From Combretum micranthum (Eukaryota; Streptophyta; Magnoliopsida; Myrtales; Combretaceae), in assembly GCA_024138025.1 (NCBI GenBank), contig JAMXBD010000694.1, positions 124,001-188,000 of the forward strand: a stretch of DNA of 64,000 nucleotides, read 5' to 3'. The notes below the pieces were generated by a model. It searched no databases. It worked only from the letters and a program-made list of their open reading frames with translations, and was not told where the DNA came from. Positions 34,887-47,455 of this stretch are shown here, in pieces (the first letter of the stretch is position 1; every line of letters starts with the position of its first letter). The position numbers and the translations under genes are program-made.

Positions 34887-36181
34887 CTAAACACTTTTTC
34901 TTAGCTGAGAACAAAACAAGATACAAGAAAAAGAAAATAATAGAATACTAAACTGTCTAAAGAAACCTAAGGCAAATTGGCATCCCGCATTGCCTACTAC
35001 AAAAGAAAGAAAAGATTCTATTTGGACTCTATGGGTCGAGCTAACTTTCCACATCTCACTCATCACTTGAATCACCAGGGTCGAACTAGGGAGTTGTCCC
35101 CTACTAGAAGAGTCGTCGTCATCCTGACGGACAAACTGGCTGAGGTACTCCCTCACTGTCAATCTCCTCCTCCTAGTGGGTTAGACTAGGGCCTCATGGT
35201 CATGCTCCTCACTTTCCTCCTCTCTTTCCACTCCTCGATCTTCTCCTGGATTCACTTCCTCTTCACTAACTCTCACTTCCGGCTCATTCACTTGATTCTC
35301 CTCTATCTTAGGTTCCCTTAAGCCCCTCATCCACAATCTTTACTTCCATGGGCTCAAAAGCCACGGGTTCGAGAACCACCCCATCAATCACTAGAGGACG
35401 TTCATCTTCAATGTAAATATCTCTCCATAACAAGAGATCTATCTCAAGCTCTCTTCTCCTACTATTGGGAATCTCCAAGGCTTGGTTGAAATCCTAAACA
35501 ACATGATTAGGTTTCGGGTTCATTTCTCCTTCCAATTCTATGGGTGGGGTAGGGGTTCAGGGCACCACATTCTCGGCCCAATTCGGATCCTCCTCGGGAT
35601 CCTCTTCCTCCTCTTCTTCAATCTCATTACCCTCCTTCGGTATTGGTGCATTATTTAACTGCATGCCCACATCCCTAGCTGGTGGAGGTGGGATGGTTAT
35701 ATGAGGTGGGAGGATATCTAAGTAAATAGCATTCCACACGATATGATTCCATGCATCGGCCTATGTTCCAATCATGGTGGTCAGAAAGATTGTCATGGGC
35801 ATATACATACAATGGTCCTATGGTGATCCACACTCTAAAGTCAGGAGGGGTTGGGTTCCTTTCGTTCTTCAAAATAAAGATAGCCTCCCTAGTCATGGGC
35901 TCACACCCATACTCCACCATAACTCTCTCTAAAGTGTATATGGTCTCTAATTTAGTCCAGCTCCTCCTTCTCATTGGATCATATCTCAAGTGATCAATCA
36001 CAGCTGCCCATCTCGTATATCTCAATCCTTCCTTCCACAATCTAAACATTTCCCCTATGGTTCGGGGACTCCATGCCAAGGCAAAGTCTTCGTACAATTC
36101 CCTCAACCTCAGTCGGTACTCCACTAGGGTTTCATCATTTCTTTTTGTAAAGTTTCGAGCACGTTCACGAGTCTCACCCAA
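34887..36181 (-). pseudogene. Extra ORF upstream of gag in element C, unknown function
   Basis: Between primer site and gag lies a decayed ORF of about 430 codons on the element's sense strand. It starts at 36181 (MGETRERARNFTKRNDE), has a helical charged section (VEYRLRLRELYEDFALAW, IGEMFRLWKEGLRY, WTKLETIYTLERVMVEYG), then a Pro-rich part and a long acidic part (IEEEEEEDPEEDPNWAEN). It ends with REYLSQFVRQDDDDSSSRGQ near 35090-35150. The order of the N-terminal motifs loosely resembles a capsid C-terminal half. Frames change near 35700 and 35300. Most chromoviruses lack such an ORF. It could be a duplicated gag piece, an unrelated acquired ORF, or an accessory protein. I do not recognise a family. 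Confidence 0.55.
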
Positions 36182-36307
36182 AGAGACCTACAACAAGAAA
36201 GACTCCTAATAAGCTTAGAAAGAAAATTTTTAACTCCATTTTAACCTATTTATTTAACTTCTAGGTTCAGTTTCTTTTAATTCTATTGTCCTGCTTTATA
36301 ACCTAGC

Positions 36308-36319
36308 GCTCTGATACCA
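36308..36319 (-). other. Primer-binding site (initiator tRNA-Met) of element C
   Basis: The minus strand reads TGGTATCAGAGC after the GGGGCGTGACA end of the 5' LTR. Confidence 0.9.
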
Positions 36320-37392
36320 ACTTAAACTGTCACGCCCCATAAGGGTATCCAAAACGTAATAGTCTGCCACATGCTATATAAGACTCTTAAATTACTATCC
36401 AAGTCTTTCGGGAGTCTTGTATAAATGTAAGGCATCCCTTTACGACAATAGAATACAATATTCGATGGAGTTAAAGAGTTTAATTCGGCATTCAATAGCA
36501 TTAGATAATAAACCAAAACGCATAAGCAATAAGTTACAAAGTCTAAAGGGCATTCCCCCACAAAAGAATATTTGAAGGTTCATTACAGTCATCCAGAGTC
36601 TGTTGGTTTCCTATGGAAGTCTAAACAAATCTGAATACAACTCCTGTAGGAAACGCCTAACTCTTGTACTTGAGCTGTAGCCTGTCTCGGTCTAAGTAAT
36701 ATAAAATCGTGTTGCAACAGATAGAAATTATAGGGGCATAAGCTATACTAGCTTAGTGAGTGAAAACTTTCATGATCACAATTATAACACATAAATCAAA
36801 CAAGTGATTAATCAGACAAATGATATGTATCAAACATGTGAATTCAACAAACATATGACCAGCCAGAAATCATATGTGGATGGACTTATATCCCCCATCC
36901 GGGTTAGCAGATTAACAAATCTTACGGTACGATGCCGTTTAGGCTCACGGCCAACCAACTTATAAATTCGTTTTATGGATCACAATTAACCAACTCAATA
37001 ATTCGTTTTATAGATCATGATTAACCAACTTTTACACCGTTTAGGATCACGGAAAACCAACAAATGCTAATGCTCCATCCCCATTGTGATATGAATGAGT
37101 CCAAATTCATTTTCAATTCCAAATAATCAATTATACCAATTCTTTTAAGTGACCAATTCAATATCCATAGACAGTCAATCATAGTTCATCTATACAAACA
37201 ATGATTAATCACCCGGCTTCGATATTCTTTAAATTCAACTTCTCATAACAACATCAAACATATATAATTCCCGTTCAACCCCATCATGCATATTCATTTT
37301 ATATTTTCCAAGTATCTAGTGCAGCTATTATTACAATCACAAACAATAATTGAAATTGGAAGTGACACTCACTCGGCCATGGTTCGTCGGTC

Positions 37393-37397
37393 ATTTA
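37393..37397. repeat. Target-site duplication ATTTA, left copy
   Basis: ATTTA directly before TGTCACGCCCC. The second copy is at 40909-40913 directly after GGGGCTTACA. Perfect 5-bp match. Confidence 0.9.
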
Positions 37398-40300
37398 TGT
37401 CACGCCCCAGCGGGTACCCTAAACGTGACAGCCCGCCGTACGCAATATTAAACTTAAGAATGACTACCTCAGTCACTCGAAAGCTTCCATATCGGTACAA
37501 GGCGTACATTCACAACAAAGGGAGACCGATGGAGTAATGTATTTTAAGATATTGGCAGCGGAACATGCAAAATAACACTTAATATATATTTCATAGAAAT
37601 AGAAAGTCTTACAACTTCTAAGGGGCATTCCCCCGATAATTTCATAACAACAAAGTCTTGCTAACAAAAGCTAGAAGATTTTAGAAGAAATCTATTCTAA
37701 GACTTCAAAATAAAATTCCTCCAAAAGCTTCTCAAACTAAAGATTCTACCCGGGTGGCCAAGATGGTCTCGGGTACAAAAAGATAATCCTGCAAAGTCAA
37801 AAGTCTATAGGAGTATAAGCATTACTGGCTTAGTGAGATATTCCTTACGCAAAAGTACTCATAACAAACAATCAACCAAGTTTATTAATCAAGCATATGA
37901 ATGCAACAACCATATGATCAAACATTACATACGACTATCCGGTTTCGTATGTTTGATGGATTTACCCCTCCATCGGAGGTTAGGGAATGCTTTGAACTGG
38001 GTCCCGAACAACCTCCTGAAAGTTGCGCGCGTCTTAGGGTTCCAACGAACCGTACTACTAGTCCCCGGGCTTTCCTTACCCAAAGCGATCGATCCGGCTC
38101 GGCTACACCTTGAGACCGTATTCCCCGAACGTCCTAACTCTCAAGATTGTAGCAAGGCAGCTTACCACGCTGAGGAGTAGTAGCAAAATTTCGAAATGAT
38201 ATTCTAAGTGATATGCATGAGCAATTTATTATATGGGGATTTCAATATGACATTAAATCATTTAAAGCGATCAAGCAATATTTGCATACAAGACAATACA
38301 TACATGAAAACGTTTATATTAATCACAAATCGTGTTCCGATATACTTATTGTTCATTGATCGCACACAACGATTCACATACATAATTCCCATGACAACCC
38401 GCATGCATATCAATTTTATCTTTTCTAACATCTAGTGCTCTATTCTACAAGCACATGCGTGAATACGTAAACATAAAGGAAACTCACTCGTCCATAGCTT
38501 TCTTTTAGGAGTCGAAGTAATCCTCTGGGAAGGGAAGATCTTCGTCCTCGACACCTAAACCAAAAGAAATACCCGACATGAGTATTTCATCCACGATCTA
38601 TCGAACTCTATAATTCGATCTTATTGAATTCGTCAAAAATCGTATGAATGGAAATTCCAATTTAAAATGGCCATAACTTGCTCATTTTAACTCGGAATTT
38701 CGCATATTATATACCGATTTCTACCTACTCGAAAAGATCTATCTATTTCTAAGGTTATTTTTATCAAAAAAGTTATTTAGGTCTCGGAATAGCAGCGTAC
38801 AGGTTTGACACGAATTTTCCAAACTTCAAAACTAGAGTTTTCAAACTTTTTCACTCAAGGGCTTTTGTACAAAAATATAGATATATAGTATGATTGAAAA
38901 ATCCCTTGAATATATATATACTCAAACCATATGCATGAATTTGGTGGTGTTGTCTCAATAATGTTCTTGTGGTACAATATGTTTTGAAAGTGAGATAAGC
39001 TTAAGTTTTGTAAAAAAATTATTTTTGTTAAGAAATTTCTTATTTTACTAAAAGTGAGCATCTCCTTCTTTTAATTCTTTTTCTTAAGAAAAAGTAATTT
39101 TAATCTTTTTAAATTCCTACTACTTTATTTCTAATGTTTTGGAAAACATAGTTTTTCTAAATACTTCATGGGTATATGTTTTATAGCCTTTCTTAGATCC
39201 ACTTTAAAAGAAACGATCTTTATACGTAAATTTTTGAAAACTTATTTAGACTTTTAGTATTTAAAATGTTGGTAGAAAATTTTGATAAATGTGTTTAAGA
39301 AAACTTTTGGTTGATTAAGGAATGTTTAAAGAAACTTTCTTATTTTACTTTTTTGAAAGAAGAGTTTGTAATAACTTTATGTATTTCTTGATAAAATCTC
39401 ATATAGTGTTATTACTAAAACTTGAGCTAAACTTGTCTAGCTTTAGAAAAATATTTGTTAAGACAAAACTTTAAGTCTTTATGGAAAAATAATTTCTTAT
39501 GTGATAAAATTTATTTTTGAGGAGGGTTCTTACTTTCTATTACTAAAGGAAGCTCATTTTCATTATGGTTGAGACAATATCACATATTCATGTATGAATG
39601 AGGATAAAATAAAAACAACATAATAAGATAAACAAAATATATAAGAGCATAAAAGTAAAGTCAAGTATTGGGAACCTTAGCTTCATCAAGGTATCCCGGG
39701 ACTAAGAATAGACTAGTCCTCAAAGAAAAGAAAAGCAAAGAAATAAAATTATTTTGACTTGATATGGACAAGTCTAAGACTAGAAAGACTAGTCTTAATA
39801 TTTGCATAAAACAAGTAAATAAATAAATTGCAAGACTTGAAAATAAATAAATAACAAGTGAGCTTATATGCTCTAAATAAATATTTATACATAATATATA
39901 TATATATATATATATATAATACTTATAGTAACAATATCAACATAATAGTAACATAAAGAAAATAAGAACATGAACATGAACAAAAACAAAACATGAATAA
40001 ATTGTTGCTTCTTTAACTCAATGAGCCTAAGAAACATACACTAAACTCATGTTAAGTTATATGAACATGATGAGTATATAAGAGAAGTTTTACCTAAAGT
40101 TTATGTGTTGGTTGAAGAAGAAAAGAATGGGTTGTAGTATTATGTGGGAATGAGTTTTCTAAGGAAAAGAGGGAACTTAAGAGAGATGTTGGGAGAGAGA
40201 TTTTATAGAGTGATTTTGGGAGAGTTTTGGTATGAATATTGTTGTGTGAAAGAATGGAAGAGGAAGGGGGTATTTATAGATTTTTGGGAGTGGAAATTAG

Positions 40301-40908
40301 ATGTAATTAAATAATTTGAAAAAGAAAATAAAATTGATGTGATTAAAGAAGTAATGTGTAAAGTGTGATGTGACTAAAGTTGTATGGGGAAGGTAAATTG
40401 TAAGGTATAGGTATGGTAGAGTGTAAGAATAGAGTGTAAGAAAAAGTAGAGATAAGTGAATAGTAATGAATAGTAGAAAGTACTATGAATAGTAGACTAG
40501 ACAATTAAAATACCGATAGTAAAGAAAATACGCGTAAAAGGCCTATATCTGTTATTTTTAGTTACCGAAAAATTCTAAAACTGATATTTTTGAAAACCTT
40601 ATATTTTTACGAATCTATGGTGTTGTCGGAATATTTTTGCTATCCGGTGCTCGGGCACGGTTTTGAAAACTGATCCCAATCGGATCCGAAGGACACTAGA
40701 AAAATTCAAATCTGATATTTTTAGGCTTCCCTATATTATTACGAACCATAATCCACAATTATTCAATTTCGTTTTCTAGGGTTTAAGATACGGGATTGCC
40801 GGATCTAGATTCACTAGACTAAACATAGAACTAGGTTAATTTTGGGTTTCGTTTCAACTTCCGGTTCTTAGGCTTTACTAATATTATCGAAAAATATAGG
40901 GGCTTACA
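37398..40908 (-). mobile_element. Solo LTR, B family, inside the 5' LTR of element C
   Basis: 3511 bp, TGTCACGCCCC to GGGGCTTACA, with the ATTTA duplication on both sides and no internal region. This is the product of recombination between the two LTRs of a full element. It shares with 1-3982, 43227-45812 and 48427-51836 the GGACTAGTCC-type block and a (TA)n tract (39893-39918). The frame at 37833-38180 is LTR sequence. Confidence 0.92.
40271..40278 (-). promoter_or_regulatory. LTR TATA box (solo LTR)
   Basis: The minus strand reads TATAAATACCCCC, the B-family TATA context. Confidence 0.6.
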
Positions 40909-42504
40909 ATTTAGTAGTAGTCCAGTGGTAAGGATTCGTCGGTTTTGGGATCACTTAACAAGGAAAAAATACCCTAATAAGTATTTCATCACTTAACTAA
41001 TCCAAACTATATATCAAAACTAATCAAAATCGTAATTCTCTCTATTTGCGGAAGTCCCGACTTAAAACGGCCATAACTTAGTCATTTTAACTCGGAATTT
41101 TGCAAATTATATATCGATTTCTATCTACTTTGAAAGATATATCTAATTCTAATATTATTTTCAAGTTTTGGAAACATTGGGGCACGAAACAGAAGGTTCA
41201 AATCTGATCGGTAATGATCTCCATTTCCGAAAAATAGTTTTGTAATTGCTTGAAATCTTTCTATTTGATAATCCAAGTATACATGAAATATGAATGATTT
41301 CCTAACATGGATGACATGTGAGGAGTTTAATGTATGCATGATCTTGATGATTTTTGCTAAAAGAAAATTTTATAACTTTTTATTTTACAAGACCACAATA
41401 GCAACTACTTATGAAAAATCTAGTTTTCTAACTTTGACAACACATTTATGTTTTGGAATTCATTCTTAGGAATTTCTAGTTTTCTTAGTTAAAATTGAGT
41501 CTTCATCACATGCACTACCTAAGATCTTCATTTTTACATAAAAATTTGCATTTTATGCTTTGTGAAAAACTTATTTAATGCATTAAAATTTAAGACTTTA
41601 TGATACCTATTACTTAAGGACTCCATTTATTACATAAAACTTTTACGTTGAGCTTGGATAATAGGTGTTCTTATGGCCTACATCCAAAATTACGAATTTC
41701 ATAAGTTGACTACTAACTCAAAATTTTCCATCTTGATTCTACTTTTTGTTTTGTACATTAATCTCATCAAAACTCATTTCAACTTATAAAAATCACTACT
41801 TAATGATATCTATTATCTATACCCTTCATTTTTCACATAAAACATGAGTTTTAAGGTTGATACAAGGGTTTTGAAAATGTAGCTTTGAAGTCATACGAAT
41901 TTTTCTTTAAATATTTTCAACAAAAGCTTTTTCTTTTTAAGTTCTTTGTCCTATATACCTAAAGATCCACTAACTACCACATTTATATACACAAGACCAA
42001 ATCTTTATGAGCATTAATGCATGAAAACACAAAATATTTATAAGAACATGAATGTCAAGTATAATATGAGTATCTAAATGGTAGATATACTACTTATAAT
42101 GCATGAGAAGGAGTTTAAAAGTATGAACATATATTTTCATGCAAGATCTCTACTTTTATATGCATGAACATGACAATATCTCAACAAAAGCTCATTAAAC
42201 ACAAGATCTACTCTTGTGAATACTTGATATTCATATATTACCATTATCTTATCCCTAGCAAATGCTCATGGGGATTTAAGGTGAAAATACACATGAATAA
42301 TCTTGCCATTACAAGATTAAATGGTAGGAAGGCTTAAGATTCATCACCTAAGGTTGGATTAAGTGAAGAAATGGAGAAGAATGAAGCTTGTTGTGTGTGT
42401 GTGTGTTGGGGTTGGAAGTCACGGCAATAGAGGGGAGAATAGAGAGGATTTTGTGAAATTTGAGCAAATGAAATGAGAATGGAAGAGGCAAAAAATTAAA
42501 AGAC

Positions 42505-42512
42505 TATTTATA
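42505..42512 (-). promoter_or_regulatory. LTR TATA box (element C 5' LTR)
   Basis: The minus strand reads TATAAATAG. GCATGCGCCGGCC at 42595-42607 lies about 85 bp upstream on that strand. Confidence 0.6.
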
Positions 42513-43226
42513 TTAAGTGAATTAGAGTTTGTTTAATTAATAAAAGGAAATAAAAATAAGCAAATTGGAGACAAATTGGTGTGGGGCGGGGGGCGCATGC
42601 GCCGGCCATGCTAGGAGAAAGAGAGAGGGAGAGTTGAATTTGTTTGAATTTGTAATTTATGTAATAAAAGTATTAAATGTGATAATTTACTTAAGAGACA
42701 AAAATTTCTTGAAAAAGAAAATATAATGAGTAATTGTAAGGATGTAAGACTAAGGTATGGGTTGTGTGTGTAGTAGGTTGTACTTGTGAATAGTAATAAA
42801 TAGTAGACAAGACATTTACTTTACCGGTGGTAAAGAAAATACGGGAAAAGACTATAATTTTAATTTTTATAACCCGAAAAATTATAAAACTTATATTTTT
42901 GAAATCCTTATAAAATTTTGATTCTAAAGAGTATTCCGGAATATTTTTCTGAGTTTCTAGTTTCGGGGCTCGTTTTTCCGTAATGGGGCTCGGGAAGGCT
43001 CGAAATCGAAAATTTTTCGAAATCAAAACTTTCTATGGTTTAAAATATACTTTAAAAAAATATTCCATATTAAATTATTTTATAAAAGTTCTTTTGATAT
43101 GAAACCGAAGGAAAGCCGGATCTAGGGTTCCTAGGTTTCTCTCATAAAGCTTGAACTAAATAGGTTTAGGGTTTCGTTTTTCGGTTTCCTAAGTTTACTT
43201 AATTACTAGGAAAATGAGGGTTTATA

Positions 43227-45812
43227 GATTCCCACCTCGATATTCTTAGTGTTCTTTCATACAACTTTACATACTTAGTATTTTGTCTTTCCTTAATCCT
43301 AGTGCATCTATACTGCAAGCATAATCAAGTACATAATTTAAGGAAATAAACTCACAAGACTATGACAATACTTCTTTTAAATGGATGAGTTATTTGAATA
43401 ATGCACTTAGTCAAAATAATCCTTAAGATACAGTTATTCCTCCTCGGGATCACGTAGTTAAGAAAAGTACTCATAATGAGTATTCCTTGATAACCTTTTT
43501 AATATTTGACAAAACTATGTCGTAAGAACGTCAAAATTCATGTAGAAGACAATTCCAACTTAAAATGGCCGTAACTTGGTCATTTTAACTCGGAATTGAG
43601 CATATAATATGCCATTTTCTACCTATTTGAAAAGATCTATACATTTCTAAAACTATTTTCATTGAACTAATTCATTTAAGCTCTAGAACAGTGGCGATCA
43701 GATTCACCATGAATTTCCCATCCAAAAAGCATTTGTTTCAATCATCAAATCATCAAAAATCATTTGATAAATAGTTAGTTATCTATATAGTTGAAAAATT
43801 CCTCTTTATAGTTACATAGCTCATGTTTCACACATAGTTCAAGTATTTCTTGTCCAACAAAAATTTTTAGCAAAGACAATGTTAGTTAAAGGTTTGTAAA
43901 ATTATAGTTTATAAGAAATCCTTTTTGTAAACTTTTCTAAAAGTAAATCTTTTGTTTCCTTTGTTTTCAAAAATATTTTATGTTTATCTTACTATTTTCA
44001 TTAGTGACTTTTCCATAAAATTGAATTTTCTCTATTTTTCCTTTTTGGAACTAGTGTCACTTTTTCTATTAGTTTCTATACAATTTTTCTTTGACTATTA
44101 CTTAAAAAATCTTAGTTTGAAAAATCTCATTTCCTTTTTATGGGGTTTCCTTTATATTATTTTTTTATGGAAAATATTTTAGTATTGAAAGTTATCTTCT
44201 TTTGGAAAGCAATTTAATAGAGATGGTTTAAGAAAAAGCTTTTTATAGTGAGTTCTTTCTAAAGTTTCGAAAAGAATGGATTTACTTTTATTCACTCATA
44301 GCTTCTAAATTTCATATAGAACCATTCTTTGGTGACAAAATCTTCTTTTTGCAAAAAACATATTTGAAGCTTTAAAGTTTAGATAACAACCTTTATGTGT
44401 ATGAACATAAGAATAATAGCAAGCAAAAGTAGAATATAATAATAGCAATATAATGAATAAGATAACAAAATAAAGTCAAGTATTGGGAGTCGTAGCCTAT
44501 TCAAGGCTCCTGGGACTAAGAAATAGACTAGTACCAAAAAGAAAAGAAAGTAAAATAAAGGAAATTATTTTGACTTGATAAGGACAAGTCTAAGACTAGA
44601 GACTAGTCTTAAAACAACATAAAATAAATAAATTGCAAAGAAAGAAAATAAATAAATTGATTTGCATGAAAGTAAATAAATTACAAGTGAGCTTATATAT
44701 TTTAAAGAATATATATATAGATACATAATTATATTTAGTTAGATATATATAAGAAGTTAACATAATATCAACAATAATATGAACAAGATATGAAATCAAC
44801 ATAAAAATATAAATATTGAAGTTCATAAATAAGAACAATACATGAACATGGTGTAGCTTCCATAACAATTAGTTTAGAAAACTCACACCATGGTCATGTA
44901 AAGTTACATACCATGGTAAAAGAGATTGAGAAGATTTCTTACCTAAAGTAAGAATAATAGTAGTGTTGGTATGAGTAGAAGAGAGTTTTGAGAATAAATT
45001 TTGGGAGAGTTTTGGGAAAGTGTCTGAGAGGAAAATTTGAGAGAGTTTTAGTAGTGGAATTTGTGGGTAATAGATGTGTGAACGAAGTGAAAGAGGAGAA
45101 GGGTATTTATAAGAAAATAAGGAGTGAATTTTGAGTGATTTAAATAAAGAAAAATTAAAAAAAAAAAAGAGAGAGGGTGAAATGGGGTGGGGGGGGATAG
45201 GGGGTGGTGTGCCGGCCACTTTAAGGAAAGAGAAGGAGAGATTTTTTGTAATTTTGTGTATTAAAAGTAATAATATATAAGGTAGATGTGATATAAAGTT
45301 TGTGAAAGGTAAAAAATAAAGATAATAGGTGTATAGAGTGTAAAATTAGGTGTTAGAAAAAGTAGAGATAGTGAATAGTGTAGAGTAGTGTAATGTAAAA
45401 TAGATGTGACTAATAAAGTACCAGTAGTAAAAAAATACACGTATAAATGCGAAATCTAATTTTTTTATCGAAATATTATAAAAATGATATTTTTGAAAAC
45501 CTTATATTTTTACAAGTTTAATGGTATATTCGGAATATTTTTACTATTTCAAGCCCTAAGACATGTTTTTCAAAATCTGTTCGAGTTCAAAACGAATTGC
45601 GATTTGACTAATATGATATTTCAAAGCTTTCTTATGTTATTACAAACTATTCTATATACTAATCTCTTACCTACTCACTTAGGGTTACGAACACGGGATT
45701 GTCGGACTTAAACTCGTTACATCTAACTAGGGTTTTGTTGACTTTAGGGTTTCTGGTTGACCTTCTAATTAGGGTTTAAGCTTAATCAATCGCAAAACTT
45801 TGGTGATTTACA
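43227..45812 (-). mobile_element. B-family LTR fragment, broken where element C inserted
   Basis: Ends on the plus strand in GGTGATTTACA (45812). Begins abruptly at 43227 in mid-LTR, right at the end of element C. It contains the shared 35-bp block (43558-43592), the family-specific CAAGTATTGGGAG block (44477-44489), a TATA box and a G-rich plus GCCGGCC block. About 0.8-1 kb of its 3' end is missing. That part should flank the other end of element C but is not seen near 4204. Confidence 0.75.
45104..45111 (-). promoter_or_regulatory. LTR TATA box (B-family fragment)
   Basis: The minus strand reads TATAAATACCC. GTGCCGGCC at 45209-45217 and a G-rich run at 45184-45207 are upstream on that strand. 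Confidence 0.6.
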
Positions 45813-46359
45813 CAATTTGCATGAGCTATTGAATTTCAATCTTTAAAAAATAATTCTTAGGTTATTTGTATGGCACAAGTGGTACTTATCCAGTTCGTAA
45901 GTTTTATAGGATAATTTATAAGGAAAAAGGCCCTTTTTGTTACCTAACTTTTAAGAAGACCAATTTCATACCTAGCCAAAATTTTCATACCCCTTTTCAT
46001 ATAACGTGCAAATCATTTAATGTTGTACATTCATCATAAAACAACTTGTGGGAAAAGCTTTAATAATACAATTCCTTAATATCACAAATTTTGTAATTTA
46101 TAGAACTTACATATACATAAAAGTTTAAACATGTAACAAATACCTATCGAACCTATTTGTATGATATTAAACAAAATTATAGATATTATAGCAAATTCCT
46201 AAATTAAAACTATGGAGACACTTTTTTATTAATTAGTCTCAAGATAACTAACACTTTATATAACTTAAAGTACAAGTAAATACAACATAAGTTCTTCAAA
46301 AATACAATGATATAACTTCTTGCATTTAAAGGTAGTCTATAGGGTAAATTACACCAAAA

Positions 46360-46485
46360 GGTCCTAACGTTTGGGGGTAAGTTCATTTATGGTTTCAACG
46401 TTTCAAGCGATTAAAAAGAGGTCCTAGAATTTAGGGATAAGTTCAATTAAGGTTCTAGTGTTTGAAAAAGTGGATCAATTTGGGT
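46360..46485. repeat. Degenerate 60-bp tandem duplication
   Basis: GGTCCTAACGTTTGGGGGTA at 46360 recurs as GGTCCTAGAATTTAGGGATA at 46420, each followed by AGTTCA(A/T)TTA. The ends of some plant DNA transposons look like this, but no terminal inverted repeat was found. Confidence 0.5.
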
Positions 46486-46587
46486 CTGTAAAGATACAAA
46501 GATATTTTCACAAAGCCATTGAGTACTCGACATTTTCAAGAAATTGTTTCGAATCTTCGATTTGTTCCTCACACTCATTGGCTTTTT

Positions 46588-46637
46588 GTCGGGGGCGGTG
46601 TGGAGGGGAGGAGGAGGGGAGGGTAGGGGGTGGGGGG
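46588..46637 (+). other. G-rich stretch with quadruplex potential
   Basis: More than four runs of three or more G within 50 bp (GGGGG, GGGG, GGGG, GGG, GGGGG, GGGGGG) in otherwise AT-rich DNA. Not within an LTR. Confidence 0.6.
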
Positions 46638-46660
46638 TGATGGTATGTGTTAAAGAAAAG

Positions 46661-46780
46661 ATATGGATTATCTTGATATGATTCACCCTGATATGATATG
46701 GATCACCTTGATATGGTTACCTTTTATATTTTGATATGATATGGATCATCTTGACATGGTTACTATTTATATTTCGATCT
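46661..46780. repeat. 43-bp minisatellite
   Basis: Two clear units start at 46696 and 46739 (ATATGGATCACCTTGATATGG and a close variant, each with TGGTTAC then TTATATTT) and a partial unit precedes them. Confidence 0.65.
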
Positions 46781-46820
46781 TATCTTGTATTCTACTAAAT
46801 CGATTTTATCTCTTTGTACT

Positions 46821-46841
46821 TATATATATATATATATATAT
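46821..46841. repeat. (TA)n microsatellite
   Basis: About 10 TA units. Confidence 0.8.
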
Positions 46842-47455
46842 CATCTATAACTCATATCAAAACACGAAACAATATCTTAAGGTTCCATCCTTCACATCTT
46901 ATTCTGATGAATTTATTTCTATATATACTTAAGAACTTTAACCCAACAATCAAGTCATGGATTGGAACAATGTAACAAGTTTCTTTTTCTTTTATTGGGT
47001 AAATAAATGTGACAATTTTTAAGTGCTATTTTTACTTAACTTCCGCACACATGGACAAAAGTTTGATAAATCTTAAGTGCTCTATATAGAAATTGCAAAG
47101 AGGAAAAGGACTTTGCTAATTTTGTTCTGTAACCTTCATCTGGAATGTCTTCTCCGGTTACTGTTACAATAGAATGTGTGATTAAGTGGTTTCTCATTAG
47201 ATTTCAGGTACATGATATCACAAGTAGAATTTGCTTTCTTGGTTTGGAGGTTCCTTGTGCTTTTGAGTTTTTATTTATTCACTTGTATTCTATTAAAATA
47301 GTAATTGATCTTGACAGAGAAATAGACTCACTACGTTAGACCTTTTCTTTATGGATGGAGTAATATGATAGCTCTATTTACGTGAAATACTTATTATAAA
47401 GTTCGCCTGGAGGATGATTAGAAGATCGCCAACTCATGTATTTTGTTATTGTTAG

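Larger units (their letters stand above)
4205..43226 (-). mobile_element. Ty3/gypsy chromovirus, Tekay/Del-like (element C), decayed and nested
   Basis: Minus-strand element with the full order: 5' LTR (36328-43226, interrupted), initiator-Met primer site (36308-36319), leader ORF, gag, protease, RT, RNase H, integrase, chromodomain, polypurine tract (29506-29518), and 3' LTR (4205-5395 plus 28551-29505, interrupted). Integrase after RNase H places it in Ty3/gypsy. A chromodomain after integrase makes it a chromovirus. Removing nested insertions leaves a 5' LTR of about 3.4 kb and an internal region of about 6.8 kb. The two LTRs differ by roughly 4% over the part I compared. Many stops and frameshifts show it is dead. 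The left end of the 3' LTR is missing at about 4205, so its target duplication cannot be tested. The right end abuts a broken LTR at 43227. Confidence 0.85.
36328..43226 (-). repeat. 5' LTR of element C (interrupted by a solo LTR)
   Basis: On the plus strand it runs from TGTCACGCCCC to GAGGGTTTATA, where the last bases were probably TTTACA. Pieces are 36328-37397 and 40914-43226, about 3.38 kb once the insertion and one duplication copy are removed. It carries the shared 35-bp block (41059-41093), a TATA box (42505-42512) and GCATGCGCCGGCC (42595-42607). The AT-rich frames at 37286-37537, 41121-41339 and 42691-43026 are not genes. Confidence 0.85.
45813..47455. other. Low-copy host DNA with short repeats
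   Basis: AT-rich DNA with no intact gene. It holds a 60-bp direct duplication, a G-rich stretch, a 43-bp minisatellite and a (TA)n tract, listed separately. Around 47205-47340 a few codons (GATATCACAAG, then GGTTTGGAGG) could be a heavily decayed upstream exon of the isoleucyl-tRNA synthetase remnant, in the right order. That match is weak. Confidence 0.5.
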
